A DNA stretch of 64,000 nt from NCBI GenBank assembly GCA_018806915.1, contig JAGKQI010000045.1, forward strand, positions 186,001-250,000, given 5' to 3'. The translations under genes were made by a program, and so were the position numbers. The notes below the pieces were generated by a model. That model did no database searches. It was not told the origin of the DNA and saw only the letters and a list, made by a program, of their open reading frames with translations. Source of the DNA: Phytophthora colocasiae. Its lineage: Eukaryota; Oomycota; Peronosporomycetes; Peronosporales; Peronosporaceae. Every line of letters begins with the position of its first letter. The stretch's first letter is position 1. Shown one piece after another: positions 32,435-42,179 of the stretch.

Positions 32435-35400
32435 ATGCCGAAGAATGGAGCGCGCGCTACTGCTGGCGCAGTGACGCCAGCGTCGAAGAAGGGGGGACGC
32501 ATAGGAGCGAAGAAGGTGGCCACAGCGACCAACAAGACCACTAAGAAGAAGACGACCAAGGGGGGAGTTACAACGAAGGCGCCGGTGAAGAAGACGTCGT
32601 CCGCCGTAACGAAGCAGACAGCGCTGGAGACGAGGGCTACTTTGAAGGCGAAGCTGGTCGCTGCCAAGAAGGCAGTTGCTTATAAGGAGAAGGCGGATGC
32701 TGTAAGGAAGAAGGCAGCTGCTGAGAGAACGAAGGCCGCCGCAAAGAGGAAGTCGGCGAAGGAGAAGGTGGCGGCGACAGACAAGAAGTTGCCATCCGCC
32801 GCGGTAGACGAGAAGGCAGAGGCGACGGACGAGAAGTTGCCGGCCGCGGAGGAGACGAAGACACTGGTGGCGGCGGACGAGAAGTTGCCGGCCGCGGAGG
32901 AGACGAAGACACTGGTGGCGGCGGACGAGAAGTTGCCGGCCGCGGAGGAGACGAAGACACTGGTGGCGGCGGACGAGAAGTTGCCGGCCGCGGAGGAGAC
33001 GAAGACACTGGTGACGGCGGACGAGAAGTTGCCGGCCGCGGAGGAAACGAAGACACTGGTGGCGGCGGACGAGAAGGTGGAGGCGACGGACGAGAAGGTG
33101 CCAGCCGCGGTTGATGAAAGCTCTAAAGCCACAGGTATGTCTGTCATTTGTCTGCGTTGTTGTTAAATATGTTGCATACTATGTTGCATACTATGTTGCT
33201 TACTATGTTGCTTACCATGTTGTTAACTATGTCGCTAACTATGTTGTTTACTGTGTTGCCTTTCCGTTAGAACCACCTACGATTACTACGTCATGTACGA
33301 ATGAAACATGCATTTGAAATGATAGTGTTGCTGTTAATGAGTTGCTAACATTAATAAATGATAGGTGATGCCGAAGATCAACATGCTGATCAAGCAGAAA
33401 GTGGCAGAGGAACGGAGGCCAAGAAGCGAACCAGACTTGGAGTTAATGACGTCGATAGCGACAATGAAAGACAGCAAAAGACGGCTCGCAAACTATCGGA
33501 TACGAGCGATTATGTTGGCTCAGTGCCAGAGGATGAACCTGCTCATAGGTATGCTCGACGGACCAAGACGTGGGAAACCCGCGAGAAAATGCGGAAGGCT
33601 CACACACCAGTGGAGAACAACGTGAGCAAACTACCAAAGAACGTCTTCAAGGACTGGGACGAGTTTGAAACTACGCTAAAGGGCTACATGGCAGAAAACT
33701 ACTTGTGCTACCGAGTCCGCAGCTCTAAAACTCGAGTGAAGCACAACAGGTACATTCTTGTGATGCTTGAATGTTATGTTGCTCTGACATTTATGTTGCT
33801 CTCGTGTTGTGTTGCTCTCGTGTTGTGTTGCTCTAGTGAGGCTAATTCAAAACAACTTCCGCCAAACATGAAGTACGCTTTTAAGCGAATGTGGTGCACC
33901 CATGGTGCCACACAGGCTGGTCGTGGTGAAGGCCGCAGGGAGCATGATTCGCGTTACACTGGTTGTGAGGCCGGTTTTGTGGTACGTTCGAAAGACCACG
34001 GTCGTGGTGGACAGGCAAAGTGGCAGGTTTGCGTGGAATCCCAGGTTTGTTGTATTGTCTTTCTTCTACGTCTCTTTTGCTAGATAGTTACTCATATATG
34101 CTATGCAGATTTCACGGCACAACCACCCGACCAACGATATAATCTACGCGTCCTACCGAGGAGCCAAATCTATGCCTCTTCCAGCTCAGGTTCGCCGTGA
34201 GCTTGGCCTTTTGACAGAAGTCAAGACAACCACTGCCGACATCAACCGCTATTTGTCGGATAAACTGGGTGGGTGAATGACCATTTAGGTTTTGGGTGGC
34301 GTCTTCTTTTTTTTTAATTACAAACTTTAAGTGATGTTGACGTTGATTATTGTGACACAATGCAGATATGGTCATAACTCCTCAGCAAACAAGAAATGTT
34401 CTACAGCAAGTGGTTGGTTCTACCACAACGGAGCGAACAAAACGGATCCTTGACACTTTTGCAGAGGCCGACTCCGGTAACGAAGTATTGCTAGTGCAGG
34501 ATCAAATGGATATCACGTGTATTATAGCTATTCAGACGGCCGTGCAGAAGGCATGCTTTGAACAGTGGGGCGATTCTCTCGTCATGGATTGGACTCACGG
34601 CACCAATAACCTTGGGTATCACCTAGGTAATTTGCATTTATATGTTTCTTTTGGATGCGTCGATGAGCTGATGGTTTTATCGTATTACAGGGAGCCTGGT
34701 TATTACGTCTGCCACAGGAAGAGGAATCCCAGTCATTGACTTTTTGGCACTCGATCAAAAGGCTCAGACAATGATGTTTATCATGGAATTTTTCAAGAGA
34801 AAAAATCCGACTTGGGGAAGTATAAAAACATTTGTGATCGACAAAGATTTCGTTGAGTGGAGAGTTCTGGAGAAGGTGTTTCCACATGCGATTGTGCTTC
34901 TTTGCCAGTTTCATGCTCTGACTTACTGGCGGAAGGTTTGTCGCCGACAAAAGTTCAATCTGACGGTGGCCCAGCGCGACAAAATGGAGGCGGCATTTGC
35001 GAAGCTTATATACTGGTAAACCTGTTTGTGTTGCTCCTTGTGGATCAACTATGTTGCATTTTAATATTGTTGCTAATAGTGTTGCTTGACTATGCCCCTA
35101 TATGTAGTAGTACACGAACGAAATACGACTCTGAGTTGACGATCTTCAAAACGACTTGCGAGAGAGTGTGCCCCGCGCTTCTCGACTATTTTCTTGAGAA
35201 CTGGCACACGTGCCGAAAGATGTGGGCGAATCATATCCGTGGTAAATACTTCACCGCTGGCAACACGACGACCAACCGCATAGAGTCGAACTGGAACCAG
35301 GTCAAGCTTCTTCTTGGTAAAAGGCCAAAGATCGACTCAACAGTCTGTGGTCTACTAGCTCATCAAGCAACCATTATTCGACAGCAGAGCTCTGCTGTGT

Positions 35401-38196
35401 TTAAACACGCTACTTCCTCTAGACTGCCCGAATCCGTCCCTGAACTCCTTTCGCGAGTGGCGCAACGTCTAAGTGACCATGTTCTGGCAAAGGTTCGCTC
35501 TGAATGGGACTATTATATGGTCTCAAAAGCTGAAATGGAGTGTATCAAACCTGTGGGTGCCAGGAGCGAGTGGGAAGTGCAGATAAGAGGGTACACGCAC
35601 GTATGTGACGACATCATGTGGACGTGCTCGTGTCTTTTTTACTGTTCACATCAACTGCCGTGTCGACACTTGATGTACGTTGCTCAGTGTGTCCACGAAT
35701 TCGAGTGTATGCCGCCGTCAAGTGTGCCGTCGCGCTGGGATATGGTGGAGATGACAAAGTTGGAGGAAACATTTACCAAAGGTATATCCTCACTGAGTAT
35801 GGTGCGTAGCACATTGAAAAGGGACATTGAGTCGTTCCAGAATGACGGGTTGACGCAAAAAGCCGACTATGCTAATGAAGAAACACCAGCAACATATCAA
35901 GCAACACATCATGCAACACGAAGTGCTCCCGTGACACATTCAGCAACACATTGTGACCGAGCAACACAGCAAGCAACACTGGGTGCAACAGTACATACAA
36001 CAAACGCGGCGAAGACTGTGAAACAGCGACGCCAGGGCAAGCGTCGTGTGTACTACGCGAAAATAAAGCGTCGCGAGCGAGCAAATGTCGTTGTTCTATC
36101 ATCAGAAGAGAAGTACTGCTACGCCAAAGCTGCATTCGAACCAGTTATGGAGCAACTGTCGGAACTGTCGAGTCCCATGTTCTACAAGGCTTTAAAGGCA
36201 TGGCGGGAAATTATCCGAAAGGGGTTGAACGAGCTGCCAGGGGCGCACCCAACTGACACAACAACGGCAGCTGACGAAAGCTCGGGATCCGAAGATGGTC
36301 AAGATGAAGAAGATAGTAACTGTTCGTCTGAGATATCCCCGGCAGATCTCATCGACACCATGCAGATGCTTCGAGAATTTGATGAACCCGGACCTGGGCT
36401 ACAGGAAGAGCATCTGAAAGTGTTTACGGCGGAAGCAACACAAGGAGCAACTTTGGCTATGGAAGCAAATGAAAATGGTTCTGAATCTGGTCTTCTACAG
36501 AAATCATCGACAATTCCAACACCTGACAGTAACAAGGACCACCGCTGCGTAGTTGCAACATTGACACAAGCTTGGAAAACTGAAACTACCCAGCCTTCTA
36601 TCAAAACGACCTCATCCCTTGTGACGACCACCCCGACCAAGCCATGTGAGCAATCCAAGGTAGAATACACAAATGCGGCAACACACAGACGCGATCAGGT
36701 CGAAGTACTTCGCTTTCCTAAGCCTAAACCACGTAGCAACAAGCGGAAGAAGACCAAGCAGTCGCTGATTCAGATAACAGCAAAGCCAGACAGACTAGCT
36801 GTCGTGACGTTACCGGACAAGAAAGTGCCATCTTTATCTCGAGTTTTGGAATGGGCAAGATATACCACTGACATTGAGCGTGTGGGCACAGTGCTTGCGA
36901 ACTACCCACTTGCGATGGAAGATGATTTTATTGGGGCGAGGAAAGCGCGATGTGAGAAGGAGTGCGTTTATCCTGACGACTACGACTACAATTTCGTGAT
37001 CCCCAAGGCACTGGTCACAAAATTGGATGCTGTAGTTGAAGCAGAGAAGGCGAAACGCACCAGCTCAAAGTACTTCGCAGATGTGTCACAGTCAGAGCAC
37101 CCCGTCGGCACGACAGAAGAGATCATCGCATTTTTCCGGGGGGAACGCCGCGATTTACCAGGTTGGCCATATTGTGTTGCTGGCTATGGTGCTATTGTGT
37201 TGTTCACTCTGTCATTATTTATTGTGTTGCTAATTATTTTGCTCGTATATGTTGCTATTTACCCGTTACACCAGCGCTGCTGTGAACCGTTTGAAGGCAT
37301 TTTATGACATTCGCCGCAAGTGTGCCGACTGGACGAAGGATATGGAGTGGCTCAAATTACCGGTGTGGGAACGAATGCTGGTAACGCCAGACCTCTTTGA
37401 TGAAGAAACGGGATCGGATGAGTTGATGCCAAGCGAAGCTGGAGCAAAGTGTCAAGAGCTGGCAGCTGAAGCAGCTCGAGTTCTAGGCAACTCAAGCCTA
37501 ATGTCGATGTTTCGACCCTCTACAGGACCAAACACACTGAAGGTGGAAACTCTGGTTGGAATGCTGGCTAGAGATAAATGGCTAAACGATGCGGTGATTG
37601 GATTCAGCATTCGTTGTATTTGCAACACACGCCGTGACTGTTACGCGATGGATTCACTTTCTCCGATAATGGGGTATGAAAAACTACCAGATGAACGGAT
37701 TGCCAACTTCAACTATGTTGTGTTGCCCGTCAACCTTGATCAAAATCATTGGGGCATCATAATAGTTGGCTTAAACTATCGACTGTCAACACCATCGATG
37801 ACTCCGTATTATTACGAGCCTTTATGCAAGACACACTACCGACCTGCCATAGAGGATATTTACGAGAGTACTGTGATTCCCTTCCTGCGAGACTGGCATA
37901 CTGGGACAATGCCAAGTTCTGAGTACCCTGTTGTGGAGTCTGGTGTGTGGATTGAAGCTCCTCAGCAGCCCGATGGATCATCGTGTGGGGTGCTTATCAT
38001 TGCACATGCGTACGACTTACTAAATGGTGGTTTTCGCCTGTCGAGACGAGCTGTTACTCTTGACGACGTTGCTGTAATGCGCCTCAGAATTTTGTGGATA
38101 ATTCTCATGCAGCCTGAAGTTACAACAGAATCAAACAAGCTTGTAGGAACTACAGAGACCACAGGATTAGAGCTAGAAGCAACTATGAGGACATAG
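32435..38196 (+). CDS. Mutator-like transposase with SWIM finger fused to a Ulp1/C48 cysteine protease
   Basis: Proposed exons: 32435-33134, 33271-33294, 33365-33749, 33837-34044, 34109-34268, 34366-34626, 34691-35015, 35108-37161, then to 38196. All junctions keep frame except the last (about 37162-37274), which is off by one and unresolved. About 1,680 residues are encoded. Order: Lys/Ala-rich N-terminus with five 16-residue repeats; a FAR1/FLYWCH-like zinc region (CTHGATQ, YTGCEAGF, RHNHP); a MULE DDE transposase (LVMDWTHGTN, FVIDKDF, CQFHALTYWRK, NRIESNWNQVK); a SWIM finger (CSCLFYCSHQLPCRH); a disordered linker; and a Ulp1-type protease (WLNDAVIGF, NHWGIIIV, QQPDGSSCGV). The His and Gln...Cys positions of C48 proteases are visible. 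Several introns are made largely of TGTTGC repeats. The exon 1 assignment is the least certain. Confidence 0.8.
32828..33067 (+). repeat. Five tandem 48-bp coding repeats
   Basis: Units start at 32828, 32876, 32924, 32972 and 33020, and each encodes DEKLPAAEETKTLVAA or a one-residue variant. They lie in the N-terminal part of the transposase gene. Near-identity between units points to recent expansion. The long open frames on the opposite strand are by-products of the repeat. Confidence 0.9.
33135..33270 (+). repeat. Intron built of a 12-bp TATGTTGC repeat
   Basis: First intron of the transposase-Ulp1 gene. About eight tandem copies of a 12-bp unit (ATGTTGCWTACT type) run from about 33167 to 33262, and the intron ends TTCCGTTAG. 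The same TGTTGC core recurs in introns at 33295-33364, 33750-33836, 35016-35107 and about 37162-37274, and near both element ends. Confidence 0.8.
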
Positions 38197-38247
38197 CTGA
38201 AGATAATTGGGATTGATTCTGCTTAAAGCATGGACATCCTGTCCGGT

Positions 38248-38634
38248 TCACCCAAGTCGTTCGTTACCTAGCATTATGTTGCAGCATTCTTCAAGCACCA
38301 TAGCATCTGACATCACGTAGCCAGTGTTATACGTAGATACTCCCACAGCAGCGGCAAGACGCACTAGCGTTTCTTTTTCTTGAGAAAGCGTTAAGGCAAG
38401 CTCATCCTGTGCAGTCAGCAATTTTATAGAGTACTTAGTCATTTTGCGAAGCTTCTTCTCGAGTTCGTTGACATTGTGAAGTCTTGTCCGCAAAAGCTCC
38501 TTGCACATACGCGCGCTGTAAGCGCGTGCGTGACTAGGAAGCATTGTGCGAGGGTCTGGTGGTGGCGGTGGCGGGGATGGTGGCGTCAAGCTGGCACCAG
38601 TCGTTGCTGCGCAAGAAGAAGGCCCTTGGTCCAT
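38248..38634 (-). CDS. Small Pro-rich/coiled-coil ORF inside the Mutator-like element
   Basis: The product is 128 residues, starting MDQGPSSCAATTG. A proline run (PPSPPPPPPDP) is followed by a helical segment rich in Leu, Lys and Glu (LHNVNELEKKLRKMTKYS, then LTAQDELALTLSQEKETLV). It lies between the end of the transposase-Ulp1 gene and the right terminus, convergent with it (51 bp between stops). No family is recognised. It may be an accessory protein of the transposon; its ATG sits in CCATGG read on the minus strand. Confidence 0.5.
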   Translation of the reverse strand: MDQGPSSCAATTGASLTPPSPPPPPPDPRTMLPSHARAYSARMCKELLRTRLHNVNELEKKLRKMTKYSIKLLTAQDELALTLSQEKETLVRLAAAVGVSTYNTGYVMSDAMVLEECCNIMLGNERLG

Positions 38635-38870
38635 GGTTATATCTGCTCTGCACGAAGTATTTTACGATATGACTACAGCCTCTCGCTCTAATGCGATTTT
38701 CTTGAAAACCGCAGGTAACTTTTGCGTTAGCGGTAATTTTGCCAGAATAAATTACGAAGGAGGATGTCCACATATGCCTGGTGTTGCTCTTTATGTAACT
38801 CCTAGTGTTGCCAAAGGCGTCATGTGTTGCGATAAGACTTGTCGTTTTGTCGTAGATGTGTTGCAGTAAC

Positions 38871-40255
38871 GTCATTCCACGTGATCAGCACTAATTTTAA
38901 TCGGTGATGCCAGCGCGCAGGTATGTCGGTTGAATTGGTCCGCGCGATCATGAAGTACAGCTTGGTTTGTTGATTGAACGTTAGTTCTGATATCGTTGGA
39001 GCATTAGTGTCCGAGTTTGTAAATGAGGTCTATCACTCGTGCCATTTGCGACGACGCACGCGTGGATTTTTACCTTGTCCTGGTGCAAGAAAAGGTTGAG
39101 CTGTTCTTGTTGTGGGTATAATTGACCAAATCTCCTTGCCCGCCTCATGATGATGGGACTCGCAGCAGCGTTGATAATCAAAGTCAAGGGTAATCAATAA
39201 TTGAGAGACATTCAACTCAAGGTGAACTCGTGGTTTTATGGAGGTTCCAACCTCGTACCCTTTAATAGAAAACCAGACAGTCCGCAAACAAGATTATCTG
39301 CTTGATTCGATGAATTCTCGACGTTACTCAGTCTTGCGCTTGGAGTCTGTCTTGATGACGACAGCCGTCATCTCCGCGGCCAGTTTTAGCTCCGTGCGCC
39401 GAACTTCCAGGTTGCGGAAGACCTACCTCGAAATCATTGGCATTGGAATATACGAGTAACGGGCCATCTTCTTGTTTTTTTTTTTTTTACCTTTTCAAGC
39501 TGTCTTGGATAAAATATCGAGCGCTTCCGAATCTTTTAAGAAGAGCTTACGATTGGATCTGCACAGACGCACAGACGATTTCTTACCTGGTGAACTACGT
39601 TGCAAACTACAACTTGCCACCCCATACCGTATACCAGTTTACTCGACACTTGCTTGTATGTATGTATGTAAACGCGTATCGCGAGCCGTCTTGCCACCGG
39701 AGTGGCTCAACTTCCGCATGCGTCGGGTTATCTCTCATTCTCTACGTTCCTCTCTTCTCTCGGCCAGAATTCATTAAGCGGCGCGTACGCTATAAGTGCT
39801 TCTGTTAAATCCCTCCAATAGGCGGAGGAAGTACAGGTCTGGGGCACATTGAAGCCGGTGTCCAGCAGAAAGTGTCTGAAGGTCGGCATCGAGGACGATC
39901 GGTAACATAAGTCGGTGTCTGCCTCTCCACTTGCCGGTCGTATTAGGGTTGAAAAAGGCTGCCATGAAGCGGTACGCTGGAAAGCCTGCTGGTCTGCGGA
40001 GTATGTGGCCGAAAAGGCTCCATCGGCTGTGAAGCTAGTGAAATCGGAGTGTACGGTCGTAGGTCTGGATAACGTACTCCAAGCACTTTGCGGAGCTGTG
40101 AGAGCGTTACCAATACTTTGAGAATTGGAACACGTCGAGTAAACTCGTATACGGGACCTGCAATAGCATTTGATTGCGACGAATTCGTTGCCATTACTTA
40201 TACAATAAGTCGCATGTACGCTGCATCAGCTGAGCCGAAGCACCACGTGCGGTAT
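38871..40255. other. Intergenic stretch between two transposons, no gene recognised
   Basis: About 1.4 kb. It includes a run of 13 or more T at 39475-39489 and a short TATG repeat near 39656. Several open frames of 60-120 codons lack any recognisable family or signal. The left part should be the former upstream region of the GT71 gene. The last four bases (GTAT) are the left target duplication of the next element. Confidence 0.5.
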
Positions 40256-40673
40256 TGTCGCGACCTTTTAAGGATCGGGTACTAGCGGGCTGTTAGGTGA
40301 GTGCAGGTCTAAGTAGGGAGTTCGAAGACTAACTTAAACAAATATAAGTCACTGGTTGTTGTTGTTGTTCTTAGCAGGTAAAATCACGACTGACTAGTAA
40401 TATAGGGATCACTTAGCTCGGTTACACTCAGGTAGAGATGAATCCCCGCCGACACAGCAGGGACGGAGTCCTCGGAGGTCCGCACGACACTCGCGGGAGG
40501 ACGTCGATAGACCGTTCAGATGGGGAAAACAGGGACGCACCCCGGAGTGGACCTCTGACAGTCTACTACGCCAAGTGGTCGCAACACGGCGAGTACGACG
40601 GATGGCAAGGCCCCGAGGCATGGAGTACAGCCGAACGCGCTGGTTCGGGGGTCTCGTTCCCGGGCACGGGACA
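40256..40673 (-). repeat. Gypsy-2 3' LTR (left copy)
   Basis: 418-bp copy, TGTCGCGACC to GGGCACGGGACA on the plus strand, preceded by GTAT. It contains a GTT microsatellite-like run (TGGTTGTTGTTGTTGTT, about 40351-40370). The stop codon of the membrane ORF (40566) falls inside it. Confidence 0.93.
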
Positions 40674-41779
40674 AACTCCCCGACCATAAGCCGAGCGTCC
40701 TCGCTCGGGTCGGTCGTGGTCCATGTCACGGAGGCATTGGACCACACGCTGCTCCTCAGTACTGAGCACGATGGCGGCTTCGTTCGACTCGACACCGGGA
40801 GGGTAAGTAGAGGAAGGGGAGGTAGTCACAGGAGCTTCACGTGAGGGTCGCCTCAAAGGGATAGAACTCTTTTCTTTAGAGGAAGTAGACGTAGGATGAC
40901 CACTCTCGGTTGAGTCGACCACAGGATAGTTAAGACTAGCGAGGCAAGCCGCCTCTCGACGGTTGCACCGATTCACTTCGCGGCGTACGGATTTAAGCGC
41001 CTTCTTCACGACGACGCGGGGAGCAGCATTTCCCAGACGGCCACTTTCTTGTCCGAACCGCCACCCATGAGTCACGACGCCGACCACAACGATAACCCCA
41101 GTAGTAGGCGTTAGCCAGTTAGTCCATCCGAAGACCGCATCGAGCGAATTCGCCGCCAGGAGAACGAAAATCAACCCAGTCGTTCCCAGAGTCATAAATT
41201 CCAGCAGGTCGAATAGTATCATAGGCACGTGAATACCCAGGGAGAGAACCAGTAGCACAAACCAACATAAGCCTTTGACTACCGCCACAACTCGTTGGAA
41301 AACGGTGGCCCAAGCCTCCCATGAAGCGCGGGAGTAAGCCAAGTAGGAGTACCCCGAACGCATACTCAGATCCGGGAGTCGCCGAAAGTAACTAGTAATG
41401 CGGTCCACCAGCAACGCAGCATAACTCCATGTCCATAATCCGCCTCGCCTTCCTCGAGCACTTGAACGGGAACGGCGAAGAAAGCATTCCATAAAGCAAA
41501 CGCATACGAGAGCCCAGTGAGTTGGTCGAGTTCAGGGTCTCGAAGCACTTCTTGGTAGCGCGTCACAAAGTCGACCACCATCGACGAGTTCACCGATACT
41601 ACCATCCAAGCCTGAGTCATTAATGACCAGACTACTCCTCGGACGGAAGACGTCAGAACCCAAAGCACCACAGTCGTTAAATAAGCCGGGAGTAGCTCAA
41701 GGCGGAAGTAGTGTTCATACGCTGACTGCAGTAGCTCATACATAGCGGAGGCAAGTAGGAGTTGCGGGTTGAAGTTCAC
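40566..41779 (-). CDS. Gypsy-2 multi-pass membrane ORF (frameshifted), downstream of integrase
   Basis: Two overlapping open frames (41779-41366 and 41492-40566) appear to be one gene broken by a one-base shift between 41366 and 41492. The first starts MNFNPQLLLASAMYELL and has one membrane segment (LPAYLTTVVLWVLTSSV). The second has at least three (VVKGLCWFVLLVLSLGI, TLGTTGLIFVLLAANSL, TGVIVVVGVVTHGW) and a Ser/Arg-rich hydrophilic tail that runs into the LTR. The position is that of an envelope gene, but several passes and no obvious signal peptide or cleavage site do not look like a retroviral envelope. The function is unknown. Confidence 0.55.
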
Positions 41780-42179
41780 TGGGGAGTCACTTGCTCAGGA
41801 AGAGTCCAAAAGGGAAGTGAGAGGAGTGACCACACAGCACAGGCCTCAGTCAAACGAAAATCTCCACTTGTTAGGAAGTTTCCTCGCCTCATTTGAAGAA
41901 GGGGGAGAAGTCGTACACTTGACTTTCATATGAAGAAAAGTTCAAGAAACCCGACAGAGCCATTCCCGTCAGTTCCTGAGGTCTTTCACGGGAATCACCC
42001 GGAAACACGCACGTCTCGTCCCAAGACACCATGGGGGCACCAGAGCAAAGTCATTTAGGGAACACCTTACGCACGGGGACCGTATAGTCACTCGCCCAGC
42101 CAACGAGAGGCCCTCATTCTCCAACTTGCCACGCAGCCGGCACGAAGACCACCAGTCCCCAGTCTCCCCTGGTACCACC

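Larger units (their letters stand above)
32280..38870 (+). mobile_element. Mutator-like DNA transposon with transposase-Ulp1 fusion
   Basis: Ends are inverted: GTTACTACAACATAAATAC at the left and, on the reverse strand, GTTACTGCAACACATCTAC at the right. Similarity continues through ACGACA to GCAACA about 45 bp in. GTC flanks both sides (32277-32279, 38871-38873) but is too short to be sure it is the target duplication; Mutator elements usually make 8-11 bp. It carries one large multi-exon gene on the plus strand and a small ORF on the minus strand. TGTTGC/GCAACA motifs are scattered in the terminal regions, introns and one coding stretch. Confidence 0.75.

Noticed and set aside
32637..33147. 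Long minus-strand frames of Ser/Pro/Arg or Ser/Ala repeats
   Set aside because: They are the complement of the 48-bp coding repeats and have the same periodicity; no independent start or family.
32277..38873. GTC as a certain 3-bp target duplication of the Mutator-like element
   Set aside because: Mutator elements normally duplicate 8-11 bp; three bases can match by chance, so the element borders rest on the inverted ends only.
40566..41492. Interpreting the membrane ORF as a retroviral-type envelope gene
   Set aside because: Several membrane passes, no signal peptide, no cleavage site or fusion-peptide pattern; only the position fits.
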